The notes beneath the pieces were generated by a model. The model did not search any database. It saw nothing but the letters and a program-made list of their open reading frames with translations, and was not told the origin of the DNA. From Bog-756 sp963776225 (lineage in GTDB: Bacteria > Actinomycetota > Acidimicrobiia > Acidimicrobiales > RAAP-2): a stretch of 64,000 nucleotides of DNA. Where the stretch lies: NCBI GenBank assembly GCA_963776225.1, contig CAVZLL010000001.1:620001-684000 (forward strand). The letters run 5' to 3'. The translations under genes were made by a program, and so were the position numbers. Of this stretch, positions 34,014 to 43,233 are shown in pieces. Within the stretch, counting starts at the first letter, position 1. Each line of letters starts with the position of its first letter.

Positions 34014-36449
34014 TCAGGTCTCTCGTAGGAGCTGTCCCGGCTTGGAGCGTCTCGCAACCATTGCGGGAGCGATCGCGATCAGATTCGCAAGGAGCAGTAC
34101 CCCGGCCATCACCAGGCAGACGAGCCAGATCGGGACGACGGAGACCGGGACCGCACCCAGGTTGTTCGCGAACGCGTGCCAGACGGCCCGGCCGATCGCG
34201 ATCCCCAAGGGAACACCGATCACGATGCCGGCCACGGCCAACGTGGTCGCCTGCCAAGACACCGTCGAGACGACTTGGCCGTTCACGAACCCCAGCACCT
34301 TCAACAATCCGATCTCGCGTCGTCGCCGGGAAACGGTGACAACCAACAGGTGGAGTAGCGTCGCCGTTCCGAACAGCGCCAACACCGCGCCGAAGAGGAG
34401 CGGGAAGTTGACTGCTTCGCCGAAGTTGACGAGCGAGATCGGGGCGGGTGGGAGGGTGACCAGCGACCGATAGCTGTTGAAGTAACGGTTGATTGCCGCC
34501 TGGCCCTCCGGACCCGGCACGACACTGGCCAGTGTCCCGCCGTTGGCCGACGCACGCACTTGGTGTTGACACGTTGCTCGCCCGGGACCCGGTGGACAGG
34601 CCGCATCTTCGTAGCCGGCCAGCGTCAACACCGCCCCTGAGCCCAGGCTCACGGCGCCCACCACCGGGAGCGACATCTGGGCGACCACGCGGAACGGTAC
34701 CGAGCGAAGACCTCCCGAGGGCGACGAGACCGTGACCCGGACGACCTCCCCGAGCGTTGCGCCCACCTGATGCATTGTCGTCGCGCCCAGGCCGATCTCT
34801 CCCGGGGCACCGGGTGAGTGCCCGGCCACCGTCGACAGCAGCAGCGGACCTCGGACGGCCGTCCCGGCGAGTGCACCGACCACGACCTTGTCGATCGAGA
34901 TGGCGGGCAGGGCGATCCCTTCGGTGATTCCGGTGATCGCCCGGTCGTGCTCGAGGGTCGCCAAGACCGCCGGATCCGGGGTGCCCCCGCTGTTGGGATC
35001 CGAGATGTTGAGTTGGAACGGGTCCCCGTACAGCGTGGGCGTGGTTGTGAGATGGGTGAGGCTGGCGCCGAACACCGCGGTCCCGCAGAGCGCGATCACC
35101 GCCAGCACCGTGGCCAGGAGGGCGCTTCCCACGGGCACGCTGGACCCGCCGACCCGCCGACCCAGTGCGTTTCGGACACCGATCACGACGCTCGGCGGTG
35201 CGCCGACCGACCAGAGACGACTGGCCGCCTTGGAGGGTGTGAGCTCGATGAACCGATTGCTGTTACGGGCGGCGCGTCCCGCCCTGACCGCCGGCCAGAC
35301 ACCGAGGGCCACCACCACGGTGGCTGTGGCCAGCGCGCCGAGGGGCAGCACGAGCGTGTCGAATTTGACCCCGGTCCAGTGCTCGGCAAGACGGGCTTCG
35401 CCCAGAGGAGCGATCGGGGAGAGCACGGTGGCGACCGTCACGGCTCCGAGCGCGCCGACCAGCCCGACTGTCAGGTTGCGCGCGCTACCGAGCACGGTCA
35501 ACTGACGCCGTTCGATCCCGAGGGCGACCATCGTGGGGAAGTCCTCGCTCTCGGCGGTGCTCTGGCGTGCGAGCGCCTGACCGACGACGGCCAGGCCGAC
35601 CAACGCGGCCAGCAGCGCCAACAGCCACCAGCCGACGGCTTGTGGATGGATCGAGGCTTCGACCGAAGCCACCTGGCCGTCCTCGTTCTGTGCATAGACC
35701 GTTCCCCCGAGGGCGCTCGCGGCGCTGTCGAATCGGGCAAGATCGGCTGCGCCGTGGCGGAGACGCACGAAGTACGCATATCCGCTCGCAATCTCGGGAA
35801 GCACGGTGCGGCTGAATGCTCGCGAGGCGTAGAGGCTGTACTGGGGAGTCGCCCCGGAGGGAAAGTCGAACTCTGAGGCCTCGAACCCGACCACTCGGAG
35901 GGCGATGGTCGGACCGCCGGGCGGTGGCGGAGATCCTGAGGTGGTGTTGTAGGCCGACGCCTGCGACGGGGAGTAGAAGGGGACGCGGATGACCGTCCCG
36001 AGGCGTACCCCCTCGTCCTGTCGGAGAGTGTACGAGGCGACCACTTCGTCGGGGTTCGATGGATCCGGCAACCGCCCGGACACGAGATTGAAGCCCGGTT
36101 CTGCTCCTCCGGACGGGGCCAGCACACCGAAATAGTTGGGGTTGAGCGGGTGCGTGCACGCACACGCGGGCTGACCGTTGTCGGGCCCGAGCAGCTCTGT
36201 CGCCGCGACGACCCCGGGGAGCCGGGTGATCGTGGGGAGTGGCTGCGTGGAGTACAGCTCGGCGTCGAACCCGCTCGCGGCCACGAAGGCCGGGAAGGCC
36301 GATTGCGTGCGTCGCCCGGCGGCGACGGCTGCCATCACCACCCCACCGACCAGGCTGATCAGGATCGCAATGGCCAGCCATGACCTCCATCGGTGGCGGA
36401 CCTGTCCCCTGAACACCACCCAGACCGCCTGCAACGACGTCCTCCTCAC
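34014..36449 (-). CDS. ABC transporter permease, FtsX/MacB type
   Basis: This 811-residue membrane protein has an N-terminal helix (WLAIAILISLVGGVVMAAVAAG) and a large extracytoplasmic region. Three helices lie in the middle (about 275-400), a second extracytoplasmic region follows, and a final FtsX block is VNFPLLFGAVLALFGTATLLHLLVV with RRREIGLLKVLGFVNGQV. This is the duplicated-domain layout of lipoprotein- or peptide-handling permeases. The matching ATP-binding protein is not adjacent, so its partner must be encoded elsewhere. The GTG start is at 36449. It converges on the beta-helix gene. Confidence 0.88.
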   Translation of the reverse strand: MRRTSLQAVWVVFRGQVRHRWRSWLAIAILISLVGGVVMAAVAAGRRTQSAFPAFVAASGFDAELYSTQPLPTITRLPGVVAATELLGPDNGQPACACTHPLNPNYFGVLAPSGGAEPGFNLVSGRLPDPSNPDEVVASYTLRQDEGVRLGTVIRVPFYSPSQASAYNTTSGSPPPPGGPTIALRVVGFEASEFDFPSGATPQYSLYASRAFSRTVLPEIASGYAYFVRLRHGAADLARFDSAASALGGTVYAQNEDGQVASVEASIHPQAVGWWLLALLAALVGLAVVGQALARQSTAESEDFPTMVALGIERRQLTVLGSARNLTVGLVGALGAVTVATVLSPIAPLGEARLAEHWTGVKFDTLVLPLGALATATVVVALGVWPAVRAGRAARNSNRFIELTPSKAASRLWSVGAPPSVVIGVRNALGRRVGGSSVPVGSALLATVLAVIALCGTAVFGASLTHLTTTPTLYGDPFQLNISDPNSGGTPDPAVLATLEHDRAITGITEGIALPAISIDKVVVGALAGTAVRGPLLLSTVAGHSPGAPGEIGLGATTMHQVGATLGEVVRVTVSSPSGGLRSVPFRVVAQMSLPVVGAVSLGSGAVLTLAGYEDAACPPGPGRATCQHQVRASANGGTLASVVPGPEGQAAINRYFNSYRSLVTLPPAPISLVNFGEAVNFPLLFGAVLALFGTATLLHLLVVTVSRRRREIGLLKVLGFVNGQVVSTVSWQATTLAVAGIVIGVPLGIAIGRAVWHAFANNLGAVPVSVVPIWLVCLVMAGVLLLANLIAIAPAMVARRSKPGQLLRET

Positions 36450-36532
36450 CGCGGGTCTGCAACATTGTCGCCGGCCGATAGCTGTTCGCCAAGGTGGCTA
36501 GCTCCCGTGGGGATGCGTGCTAGCACCACGCC

Positions 36533-36817
36533 TCAGGCAGGACGCCCGGGCTTCTCCGCGACGAGCAGGAGGTGGGCGCTGAGCCCGAGCAGCGACGGCT
36601 CCGTCCCGACCGCCAGAGCCGAGGTGAGGACGACCTCTCTGGACTCGGGGTCGTCCCATAGTTCAGCGAGGTCCGGGAGCCATCCGGCGAGGCCCTCCAG
36701 CCCGGCCAGTTCGCGTACCGCAAGGTCCGCCTCCCGGGCTTCCGATTCGAGCTCTGCCGGGTGGTGGAGGAAGGCGGTCGTGAACCATTCGGGCCGACCG
36801 GTCGGATTCCGGTGCTG
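36533..36817 (-). pseudogene. 3' fragment of a class I SAM methyltransferase
   Basis: Reading leftward in the frame that stops at 36533-36535 gives RNPTGRPEWFTTAFLHHPAEL, then ELAGLEGLAGWLPDLAELWDD and a terminal PSLLGLSAHLLLVAEKPG. This matches the C-terminal third of methyltransferases often found in actinobacterial genomes. No start codon or SAM-binding motif (such as DxGxGxG) lies upstream, because the sequence runs into the end of the glycosyltransferase gene at 36861. It is therefore a truncated leftover with an intact tail. Confidence 0.65.
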
Positions 36818-36860
36818 GCCACCGGCAGCCTGGTGCCCGGATCCCGGCTGACCGTGCGGA

Positions 36861-38204
36861 TCACTGCGGTTGGGCGACGGCCTCGGGGGAGAGCGCTCCG
36901 GACGGGGCGAGCTCGAGAAATCCTGCGGCGACCGCGGTCACCGCCAGGAGGAGCGTGCCGAAGGCGGCCACCGCGTGGCCGGCCGGCCGGAAGGCGACGA
37001 AGAAGGCCGCGGCCGCGCACCAGGCCAGCGAACGGTGCGGCGAGCGCCGTGCCACCAGGTCGAGCAGCAGGAAGAGGACGCTCGGCGCCAACAGGTAGTA
37101 GGGGAACACCACCGACTCGAAGACGAGCCGGCTGCTGGTGCAGACCAGAGCCAGGGCCACCAGGCCGACCGGCCCGCTGGCCGGCCGACCGGGGCGGCGG
37201 GCCGCCCACAGGCACACCACCAGCGCGAAGACCACCGGTGCATCGCGTGCGACGGCCGACGCGATCCCTCCGGTGACGCCCGCCAGGGTCAGCACGGTCA
37301 GCCCGGACACCGCGCCTCCGGAGCCGAAGCCGCTGAGATTGTCGAGGGTGGTCCGGGGTGCGACCGCCAGGAAGGGGAGCAGACCGGCGGCCACGACGAG
37401 TGCGGCGGTCCCCCCGAGTCGGATGCGGGATCGGGACGCCGGGGCTGCAGCCAGGGCCGGCAACAGGAGGAGCACGGAGAACTGCTTGCACAGGAGCGCG
37501 ATGCCGAAGAGCACCCCGGCGAGGATCCACCGATGACGCAGGGTCTGGGACAGGGCGGCGAGCGCCAGGCCGAGGCCGACCACGTCCTGGGGGTGGTAGA
37601 GCTGCACGATGGCGCTGCTGGCCGCGGGCAGGAACGCGAGGAACGCCAACAGGGCCGCCTGGCGGGGGAGGGAGTCGGCACCGGCTGCGCGGAGCAGGGC
37701 CAGGCCTCCCAACGCGAGGACCAACCAGGAGGCCACGCCGAGCACCGCCTGGGAGCGGTACCAGGGCGGCCCGCCGCCTTGGCCGCACGGGTGCGCCCCC
37801 CGGTCCGTCGAGTCGGCCCGGGCCCGAGAGGCGGTCGTGCACCAGGCCGGTGCGCCGACCAAGCTCGGAGCCGAGGCCACCAGGGGGGCGGTCAGGAGCG
37901 CATAGCCCGGAGGGTTGGGCAGCGACGCCACCGACGCGGCCGCACGCAGGTCGCCGTCGGCGAGCGCGGTGGTGACCGCGGTGAGTGGGACGGTGTCGCC
38001 GTTCGGTGGGGGTCCCTGCCGGGCGGTGACGATCCCCAGGTAGCAGCAGCCGGCGACGACCAACATCAGGAGGCCGGCCAGACGGCGCCGCGCGGGGCGG
38101 GCGGTCCCGCCGGTCACGACGTCGCCGTACCCCGGGCGGGCGGGCGTGTGCCCGGCGGCCACACCATAGCGCTCCTCCCCGGCTCGGCTCCGAGGGCTCA
38201 CCAT
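36861..38204 (-). CDS. Polytopic membrane glycosyltransferase, GT87-like
   Basis: From ATG 38204 this gives 447 residues with about ten hydrophobic helices (LAGLLMLVVAGCCYLGIV, VLGVASWLVLALGGLALL, WILAGVLFGIALLCKQFSVLLLLPALA). The first extracytoplasmic loop contains an Asp (PPNGDTVPL), where polyprenyl-phosphate sugar transferases of the GT-C fold keep their catalytic acid. HPQDVVGLGLALAAL and KQFSVLLLLPAL also resemble the GT87 mannosyltransferase group. The donor is probably a lipid-linked sugar and the acceptor a surface glycan or lipid (inference). It is divergent from the GH43 fusion gene. Confidence 0.72.
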   Translation of the reverse strand: MVSPRSRAGEERYGVAAGHTPARPGYGDVVTGGTARPARRRLAGLLMLVVAGCCYLGIVTARQGPPPNGDTVPLTAVTTALADGDLRAAASVASLPNPPGYALLTAPLVASAPSLVGAPAWCTTASRARADSTDRGAHPCGQGGGPPWYRSQAVLGVASWLVLALGGLALLRAAGADSLPRQAALLAFLAFLPAASSAIVQLYHPQDVVGLGLALAALSQTLRHRWILAGVLFGIALLCKQFSVLLLLPALAAAPASRSRIRLGGTAALVVAAGLLPFLAVAPRTTLDNLSGFGSGGAVSGLTVLTLAGVTGGIASAVARDAPVVFALVVCLWAARRPGRPASGPVGLVALALVCTSSRLVFESVVFPYYLLAPSVLFLLLDLVARRSPHRSLAWCAAAAFFVAFRPAGHAVAAFGTLLLAVTAVAAGFLELAPSGALSPEAVAQPQ

Positions 38205-38316
38205 ACCGGTCGGCTCCGGCCGGGCACCGAGGACCCCCGGGCGGGCTGTGAGAAGCTTGCGGGCGGTCGACCATGACGCGCACGTGACACGCACCGAGAC
38301 GGGGCCGGTGGGGACG

Positions 38317-40695
38317 ATGTCGGATTCCAGCGCGTCGGAGGCGGCGCCGGAGTCCCCGGCCGGCGCGGTCGCACCCGCCGCCGCCGTGCTCGGGTTGCTT
38401 GCCGGCGCGGTGCTCCTCCAGGGCGGCTTCTATCCATCGGACGCCTTCGGTCTGGTCCTCCTCTCCGTGGTCCTGGTGGCGGTCGGCCTCATCTGGAACC
38501 GCGACCGGCGCGGACTCGCGGTGACGGTCGCGGTCGGTGGACTCGCCGTCTGGTGGTTGGTTCGGGCGGGAGCGGCCCACAGCCCTGCCGCCTTCTTCCC
38601 GTTCGGCGCATCGCTCGTCGCGTTCCTGGCGGCATTCCTGATCATCCGCGCCCTCGGCCCTTTGGACCGGACCCGGGTGGCGGTGGTCGTGGTGGCGATC
38701 GGGACCGCCCTCGCCGCCTCGGGTGTGGTCGGCGTGCTCGGCCGCAGCACCCGCCTGGCCCAGACGGTGGGTGGTTCCTGGCATGCGTCGACCACGTTGA
38801 CCTATCCGGCGGCGACGGCGGCAGCATGCGCGGTCACCCTGCTCCTCGCGCTGGCCCTCGACCTCGACGCGTCGCTCGCCCGGTTGGCCGTCTGCCTGAG
38901 TCTGGCCGGGCTCCTGGCCACCCAGAGCCACTGGGACCTGCTCGCCCTCTGCGGCGGAGCCGTCCTCGTCCCCGTCGGGCGGTGGGCCGACGCCCTCTGG
39001 CCGCTGGCGCTCGGGTCGGCGGCCGGACTGGCGGTGGTCGCTTCGTCGACGGGACGAGGCCCGGGATGGCCGGCCGTCGCAGTGGTCGCCCTCGCAGTGT
39101 GCGCCTCCCTGCTTCCCCTGCCCAGGCCCGCAGCGGGAGCGGTCCGCAGGCTCGCGGTGGTCGCCGCCCTGGTCGCCGTCGGGGCCGCCGCGCTCCTCGC
39201 GCTGCACCTGGCACCCACCGGCCCGACCCCTCCTCCCGGTGCGCAGGGCCAGACGCTGTCCTGGTCGGCCTCGGCCGACGAGTGGCGCTCGTCGGTGGTC
39301 ACGGGCGTGGGGCCACCCCGCGTCTACTCCGGGCACGGGTCGGTCACCACGTACCCGGGGATGGTGCCCGACACCTACCTGACCGTCGGCGCCGGCGGGG
39401 GACTGGTCGCCGCAGCGCTCCTGCTGGGCGCCGGCGCCTGTGTCACCGCAGCGATCCGTCGTCGCGACCTGCTCTCCTCGTGCGCGGCCGCGGCCACGGT
39501 GGCCTTCGCGGTGGCCGGGTGCGTCGACTTCGCCTGGCAGTTGCCCGCCGTGGCCCTGTTGGGCGGCTGCGTCGCCGGTCTCGCCGCCCAGCCGCCGGGG
39601 AGGGCACCCCGTGCCGTCACAGAGCCTCCCGTCCCAGCGGCCCGTTTCCCGTCCGGGGTCACGGTGGCGATCTGGACCCTGGTGGCGGCGTCGGTGGTGG
39701 CCGCCCAATTCGTGGTCGGGGCGACCCACCAGGCCGGGGGTGCAACCCGGGCGCAGACCGCGGAGCCGCTCCGTTCGGCGACTCCGGACCGTCCGGGCCG
39801 GATCATCCTGACCGGTCCGGACCCGACCGACCCCTTCATGCTCGAGAACGGGGGCCGCTACTACCTCTACACGAGCGAAGGGACCGGCATCCTCAACGTC
39901 CCGCTCCGGATCGGCACCCGGCCCGGCCGATGGGGCTCACCGGTCGACGTGCTGCCCGTGCTGCCGGCATGGGCAGAAGGGGGAGCGACCTGGGCGCCGG
40001 ACGTGCACCGGGTGGCAGGCGGCTGGGGTCTCTACTTCACCGCGCTCCTGGCCGGGGTGACCCCGTTGACCCATTGCATCGGGTCGGCCTTCTCACCGTC
40101 GCCAAGAGGGCCGTTCGTGCCGACGTCCGGCCCGCTCATCTGTCAGCTCGACCACCGCGGCTCGATCGACGCACGGGTCTTCGTCGCTCCGGGCGGCCGG
40201 TTGGTCATGCTGTGGAAGTCGGAGGACAACGCCAACCCGGAGGTGCCGGGACCGGACCAGGACGGGCCCACGGGGATCTACGCCCAGAACCTCAGTGCCG
40301 ACGGGCGCCGGCTGCTCGGGCGCCCGGTGCGCATCCTCGGCCCGTCGGAACCGTGGGAGGGGACCATCGTCGAGGCTCCGGACATGGTGTCGGCCTGGGG
40401 TACCTACTGGCTGATCTTCTCCGGCAACTGGTACGACTCACCCGCGTACGGCATCGGGGTCGCCTCGTGCCAGAGCCCCCTCGGTCCGTGTGCCGACACC
40501 GACCCGGCTCCCCTGCTCGGCTCCAACCAGCAGGGCGTGGGACCGGGCGAGGCCTCGTTGTTCGAGGACGGCTCCGCGGTCTTCCTCCTCTACAACCCCT
40601 TCCGGGCCGACGACCCCGGACCGGTCATCCCGCGGCCGGTGGACATGGCCCGTCTCGGGTTCACTCCCAAGGGCGCGTATCTCGCCGCACCCTGA
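38317..40695 (+). CDS. Multi-span membrane domain fused to a GH43-type glycosidase
   Basis: Of 792 residues, about 20-480 form roughly a dozen membrane helices with O-antigen-ligase-like loops. From about residue 489 the sequence becomes a five-bladed beta-propeller of GH43 type. The three expected carboxylates are visible: D505 in TDPFMLENGGRYYLY, D618 in GSIDARVFVAPGG, and E686 in EGTIVEAPDMV. GH43 enzymes act on arabinose- or xylose-containing glycans, and the propeller should face outward. ATG 38317 is chosen; a GTG at 38284 is possible. The fusion frame has no break. It is divergent from a GT87-like gene and followed by a secreted repeat protein. Confidence 0.8.
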   Translation: MSDSSASEAAPESPAGAVAPAAAVLGLLAGAVLLQGGFYPSDAFGLVLLSVVLVAVGLIWNRDRRGLAVTVAVGGLAVWWLVRAGAAHSPAAFFPFGASLVAFLAAFLIIRALGPLDRTRVAVVVVAIGTALAASGVVGVLGRSTRLAQTVGGSWHASTTLTYPAATAAACAVTLLLALALDLDASLARLAVCLSLAGLLATQSHWDLLALCGGAVLVPVGRWADALWPLALGSAAGLAVVASSTGRGPGWPAVAVVALAVCASLLPLPRPAAGAVRRLAVVAALVAVGAAALLALHLAPTGPTPPPGAQGQTLSWSASADEWRSSVVTGVGPPRVYSGHGSVTTYPGMVPDTYLTVGAGGGLVAAALLLGAGACVTAAIRRRDLLSSCAAAATVAFAVAGCVDFAWQLPAVALLGGCVAGLAAQPPGRAPRAVTEPPVPAARFPSGVTVAIWTLVAASVVAAQFVVGATHQAGGATRAQTAEPLRSATPDRPGRIILTGPDPTDPFMLENGGRYYLYTSEGTGILNVPLRIGTRPGRWGSPVDVLPVLPAWAEGGATWAPDVHRVAGGWGLYFTALLAGVTPLTHCIGSAFSPSPRGPFVPTSGPLICQLDHRGSIDARVFVAPGGRLVMLWKSEDNANPEVPGPDQDGPTGIYAQNLSADGRRLLGRPVRILGPSEPWEGTIVEAPDMVSAWGTYWLIFSGNWYDSPAYGIGVASCQSPLGPCADTDPAPLLGSNQQGVGPGEASLFEDGSAVFLLYNPFRADDPGPVIPRPVDMARLGFTPKGAYLAAP

Positions 40696-40791
40696 CCGGC
40701 GGACGACTCCCGGGCACGCCGGCCCGGCCCGGAGTACCGTGGTGGCCGGCAATCCGACGCGCGTGCGGCGGGGGCGGGACGGGGGTACCTC

Positions 40792-42570
40792 ATGAAGGCG
40801 TGGCGGCGGCAGCTCCGATTCGGGATCATCGCATTCGCCAGCTTCGTGCTGTTGGTGACCGTCCTGCCCCAGGTGGCCTCGGCGGTGGGCTTCGGTTCGC
40901 TGGCCAACCGGCTGGCCGCCTCGGTCTCCTGCACCGGGGGCTCGGGATCCGGTTCGTCCAGCCAGTGCACGCCCGCCCCGGGGACCGTCACCGGGACGGT
41001 GACCATCACCGGCGCCCCGGCCGGGTTCGTGCCGCCGTACTCGGGTGCGGGCGCCTGCCCGGGATCGGGGAACACCTTCGTCTGTGCCAACCCGGTGTAC
41101 TCCCTCGCGTCGGGCGGGCACTTCAGCATGCAGCTGGCCCCGGGAACCTGGACGGTCGACGGCTTCTTCGAGATCAACCCCTACGGCGGCGCCTTCCTCG
41201 GGCACCCGAGGGTGGTGACGGTGACCTCCGGTCACGTGTTCACCCGGAACCTGACCGTGCCCTATGCCAAGCCGGCCGGCCTGACGGGAACCATCACGGT
41301 GACCGGCGTGCCCAAGGGGGTCACCATCCGGAGCTTCTCGATCCTGCTCTGTCCGCCGGGTGCGCCCTACACCGGAGGTCCCGCCTCGATCGCCTGCGTC
41401 AACGGGTACGGCCATCCGTCGGCGCCCGGATCAGCCGTCGGCAGGTACACGCTGGGCGAGCTGCCTCCGGTGAAGTGGCTCGCCTATCCCGGCTACTGCA
41501 CGGCGTTCGGGTGCACGATCGACCAGCAGGGCATCGCAGTCGTGACCCTGTTGCCGGGCAGGACCACCACCCTCGACCTGTCCACTCCGTGGACCACCCC
41601 CCAGAACGGTCTCCTGACCGGGACGGTCACCGTCACCGGTGCACCGACCGGGTTCTCGGCCGGGGTGGGTGTCTGGGCCTGCAGTTCCCAGGGCGCGGGC
41701 CAGCTCTGCGAGGAGTACTCCTCGGGGAACAACCGGTTCGGCCTGATCCTCCCGGACGGGACCTGGCAGGTCACCGGCTTCTACTTCGCCGCCCCGTTCA
41801 ACAACCCCATCGTCGGTACGACCGCGACCGTCGTGGTCAAGGGGGGAAGGACCACCACGGTGGCCCTGCCGGTCCCCTACCGGGTGCTCGGCGCGGCTGC
41901 CGGATCGATCGACGTGACCGGCCTCCCGGCCAGCGTCCACCCCACCGGCTACACCGTCACGGCCTGCCCGGCCGTGACGACCCCGCTGACCGGGTTGGAG
42001 TGCGTCCAGGAGTTCTCGGGGGTGGGCGGACTCACCTTCGGCATCGCCGATCCCAACCGGCTCTCCCGGTCCGCTCCGGCCGCCGGCCACCTGGCGACGT
42101 CCGGCGGCGGGTTCAACGTGTACCGGCTGCCCACACTGACCGCCGGCAAGTGGACCCTCCACGCGGGGTACCAGACGGCGTTCGGGTCGTTCACCAACCC
42201 CAAGGGCGTCACGGTCACCATCACCTCCGGTCAGACCACGACCAAGAACCTGACCGTCCCCTACCAGGTCCCGACCCTGGGACTGGTGACCGGAACGGTG
42301 GCGGTCACCGGCGCACCGGGCTTCGGATACCAGGCCGGGGTGCGGGCGTGCACGGCCGTCCCGACCACCGTGTGTGAGGGGGAACAGGACGCCTACCTGA
42401 GTCAGAACGGGACCTACCAGCTCCTCCTCCCCCCGGGCACCTGGTGGGTGTCGGGCCAGGTCTACGTCTACGGAGGTACGACCAGCACCGAGGTGGTGTC
42501 GCCGCCCCGCAAGGTGGTGATCGTCGCCGGCGCCCGGGTCACCGAACGGTTCGTGGTCGCCGTCAGCTAA
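40792..42570 (+). CDS. Secreted protein with five beta-sandwich repeats
   Basis: This 592-residue protein has a signal peptide (FGIIAFASFVLLVTVLPQVASA). The mature part is five diverged repeats of 95-130 residues starting near 64, 163, 273, 368 and 497. Each begins G-x-TGTVTVTGAPxGF, has PGTWxVxGFY in the middle, and ends (K/T)xLTVPY. The pattern resembles carboxypeptidase-regulatory-like or prealbumin-like domains that decorate the cell surface. Most repeats have a pair of cysteines. No sortase or membrane anchor is visible. It lies 96 bases after the GH43 fusion gene and probably shares its transcript. Confidence 0.82.
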   Translation: MKAWRRQLRFGIIAFASFVLLVTVLPQVASAVGFGSLANRLAASVSCTGGSGSGSSSQCTPAPGTVTGTVTITGAPAGFVPPYSGAGACPGSGNTFVCANPVYSLASGGHFSMQLAPGTWTVDGFFEINPYGGAFLGHPRVVTVTSGHVFTRNLTVPYAKPAGLTGTITVTGVPKGVTIRSFSILLCPPGAPYTGGPASIACVNGYGHPSAPGSAVGRYTLGELPPVKWLAYPGYCTAFGCTIDQQGIAVVTLLPGRTTTLDLSTPWTTPQNGLLTGTVTVTGAPTGFSAGVGVWACSSQGAGQLCEEYSSGNNRFGLILPDGTWQVTGFYFAAPFNNPIVGTTATVVVKGGRTTTVALPVPYRVLGAAAGSIDVTGLPASVHPTGYTVTACPAVTTPLTGLECVQEFSGVGGLTFGIADPNRLSRSAPAAGHLATSGGGFNVYRLPTLTAGKWTLHAGYQTAFGSFTNPKGVTVTITSGQTTTKNLTVPYQVPTLGLVTGTVAVTGAPGFGYQAGVRACTAVPTTVCEGEQDAYLSQNGTYQLLLPPGTWWVSGQVYVYGGTTSTEVVSPPRKVVIVAGARVTERFVVAVS

Positions 42571-42601
42571 GCACGAAGCGCGCCGGTCGACGACGAGGAG
42601 A

Positions 42602-43219
42602 TCAGGTCGATTCGGTCGAGGTCGCCGGCGCGCCGACGGCGACCTCCTCGACGATCTGGCGGGCGACCGCCTCGAACCGGGTCCGGTCGCCGTAGGGGCG
42701 GGCCACCAGGAGCGCGCCTTCGAGGGTTCCCACGATCAGGCGGGCACGGTCCCTGGCGGGACCACGGAACCGCAGCGAGCCCTCGCTCCGGCCCTCGTCG
42801 AGCACCGTGGAGAGCCAGCGCTCGTTCCGGTCGAAGAACTCGACGACGGCGTCGCGCATCGGCTCGGGCAGGGTCCGATATTCGGCGGCGAGCATCCCGC
42901 AGAGGCACATGCGCTCCTCCCGCAGGACCTCGGCATAGAGCGCGATGTAGCCCTCGAGCCGGGACGGGCCGTCGCCGCTCCCCGACTCGATGGTGTCGAG
43001 GGCAGCTGCGAATCGCGCCGCGTATCGTGTGATGAGGGCGGTGCCGAGGTCGGCCTTGCTCGCGAAGTGGTAGTGCAGGGCGGCCTTGGACACGCCCAAC
43101 TCGCCGGCGATGTCGGCGTAGCTGAACCCGTTGAAGCCCCGCTGCTGGGCGAGACGCTCACCGGCGTCGAGGATCAGCGCTGCGGTCGCCGGTTCGTCCC
43201 CTGGACTTCGCCTGGCCAT
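42602..43219 (-). CDS. TetR/AcrR family transcriptional regulator
   Basis: This 205-residue regulator has an N-terminal helix-turn-helix at about 15-60 (ILDAGERLAQQRGFNGFSYADIAGELGVSKAALHYHFASKADL). The C-terminal ligand-binding domain is helical and contains MCLCGMLAAEYRTLPEPM, typical of the AcrR-like branch. ATG at 43219. A perfect 14-bp palindrome lies 24 bases upstream. The divergent SnoaL-like gene is the likely target. The ligand is unknown. Confidence 0.9.
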   Translation of the reverse strand: MARRSPGDEPATAALILDAGERLAQQRGFNGFSYADIAGELGVSKAALHYHFASKADLGTALITRYAARFAAALDTIESGSGDGPSRLEGYIALYAEVLREERMCLCGMLAAEYRTLPEPMRDAVVEFFDRNERWLSTVLDEGRSEGSLRFRGPARDRARLIVGTLEGALLVARPYGDRTRFEAVARQIVEEVAVGAPATSTEST

Positions 43220-43233
43220 GACGCCCCAACTCG

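Noticed and set aside
36520..39729. A 1069-codon open frame on the minus strand
   Set aside because: Its translation is Arg/Gly/Pro-rich noise. It lies opposite the GH43 fusion gene and in another frame of the GT87-like gene, both of which have clear protein signatures.
38553..42377. A 1274-codon open frame on the plus strand
   Set aside because: It is a shifted-frame shadow of the GH43 fusion and the repeat-protein gene, with no domains and extreme Arg/Gly content.
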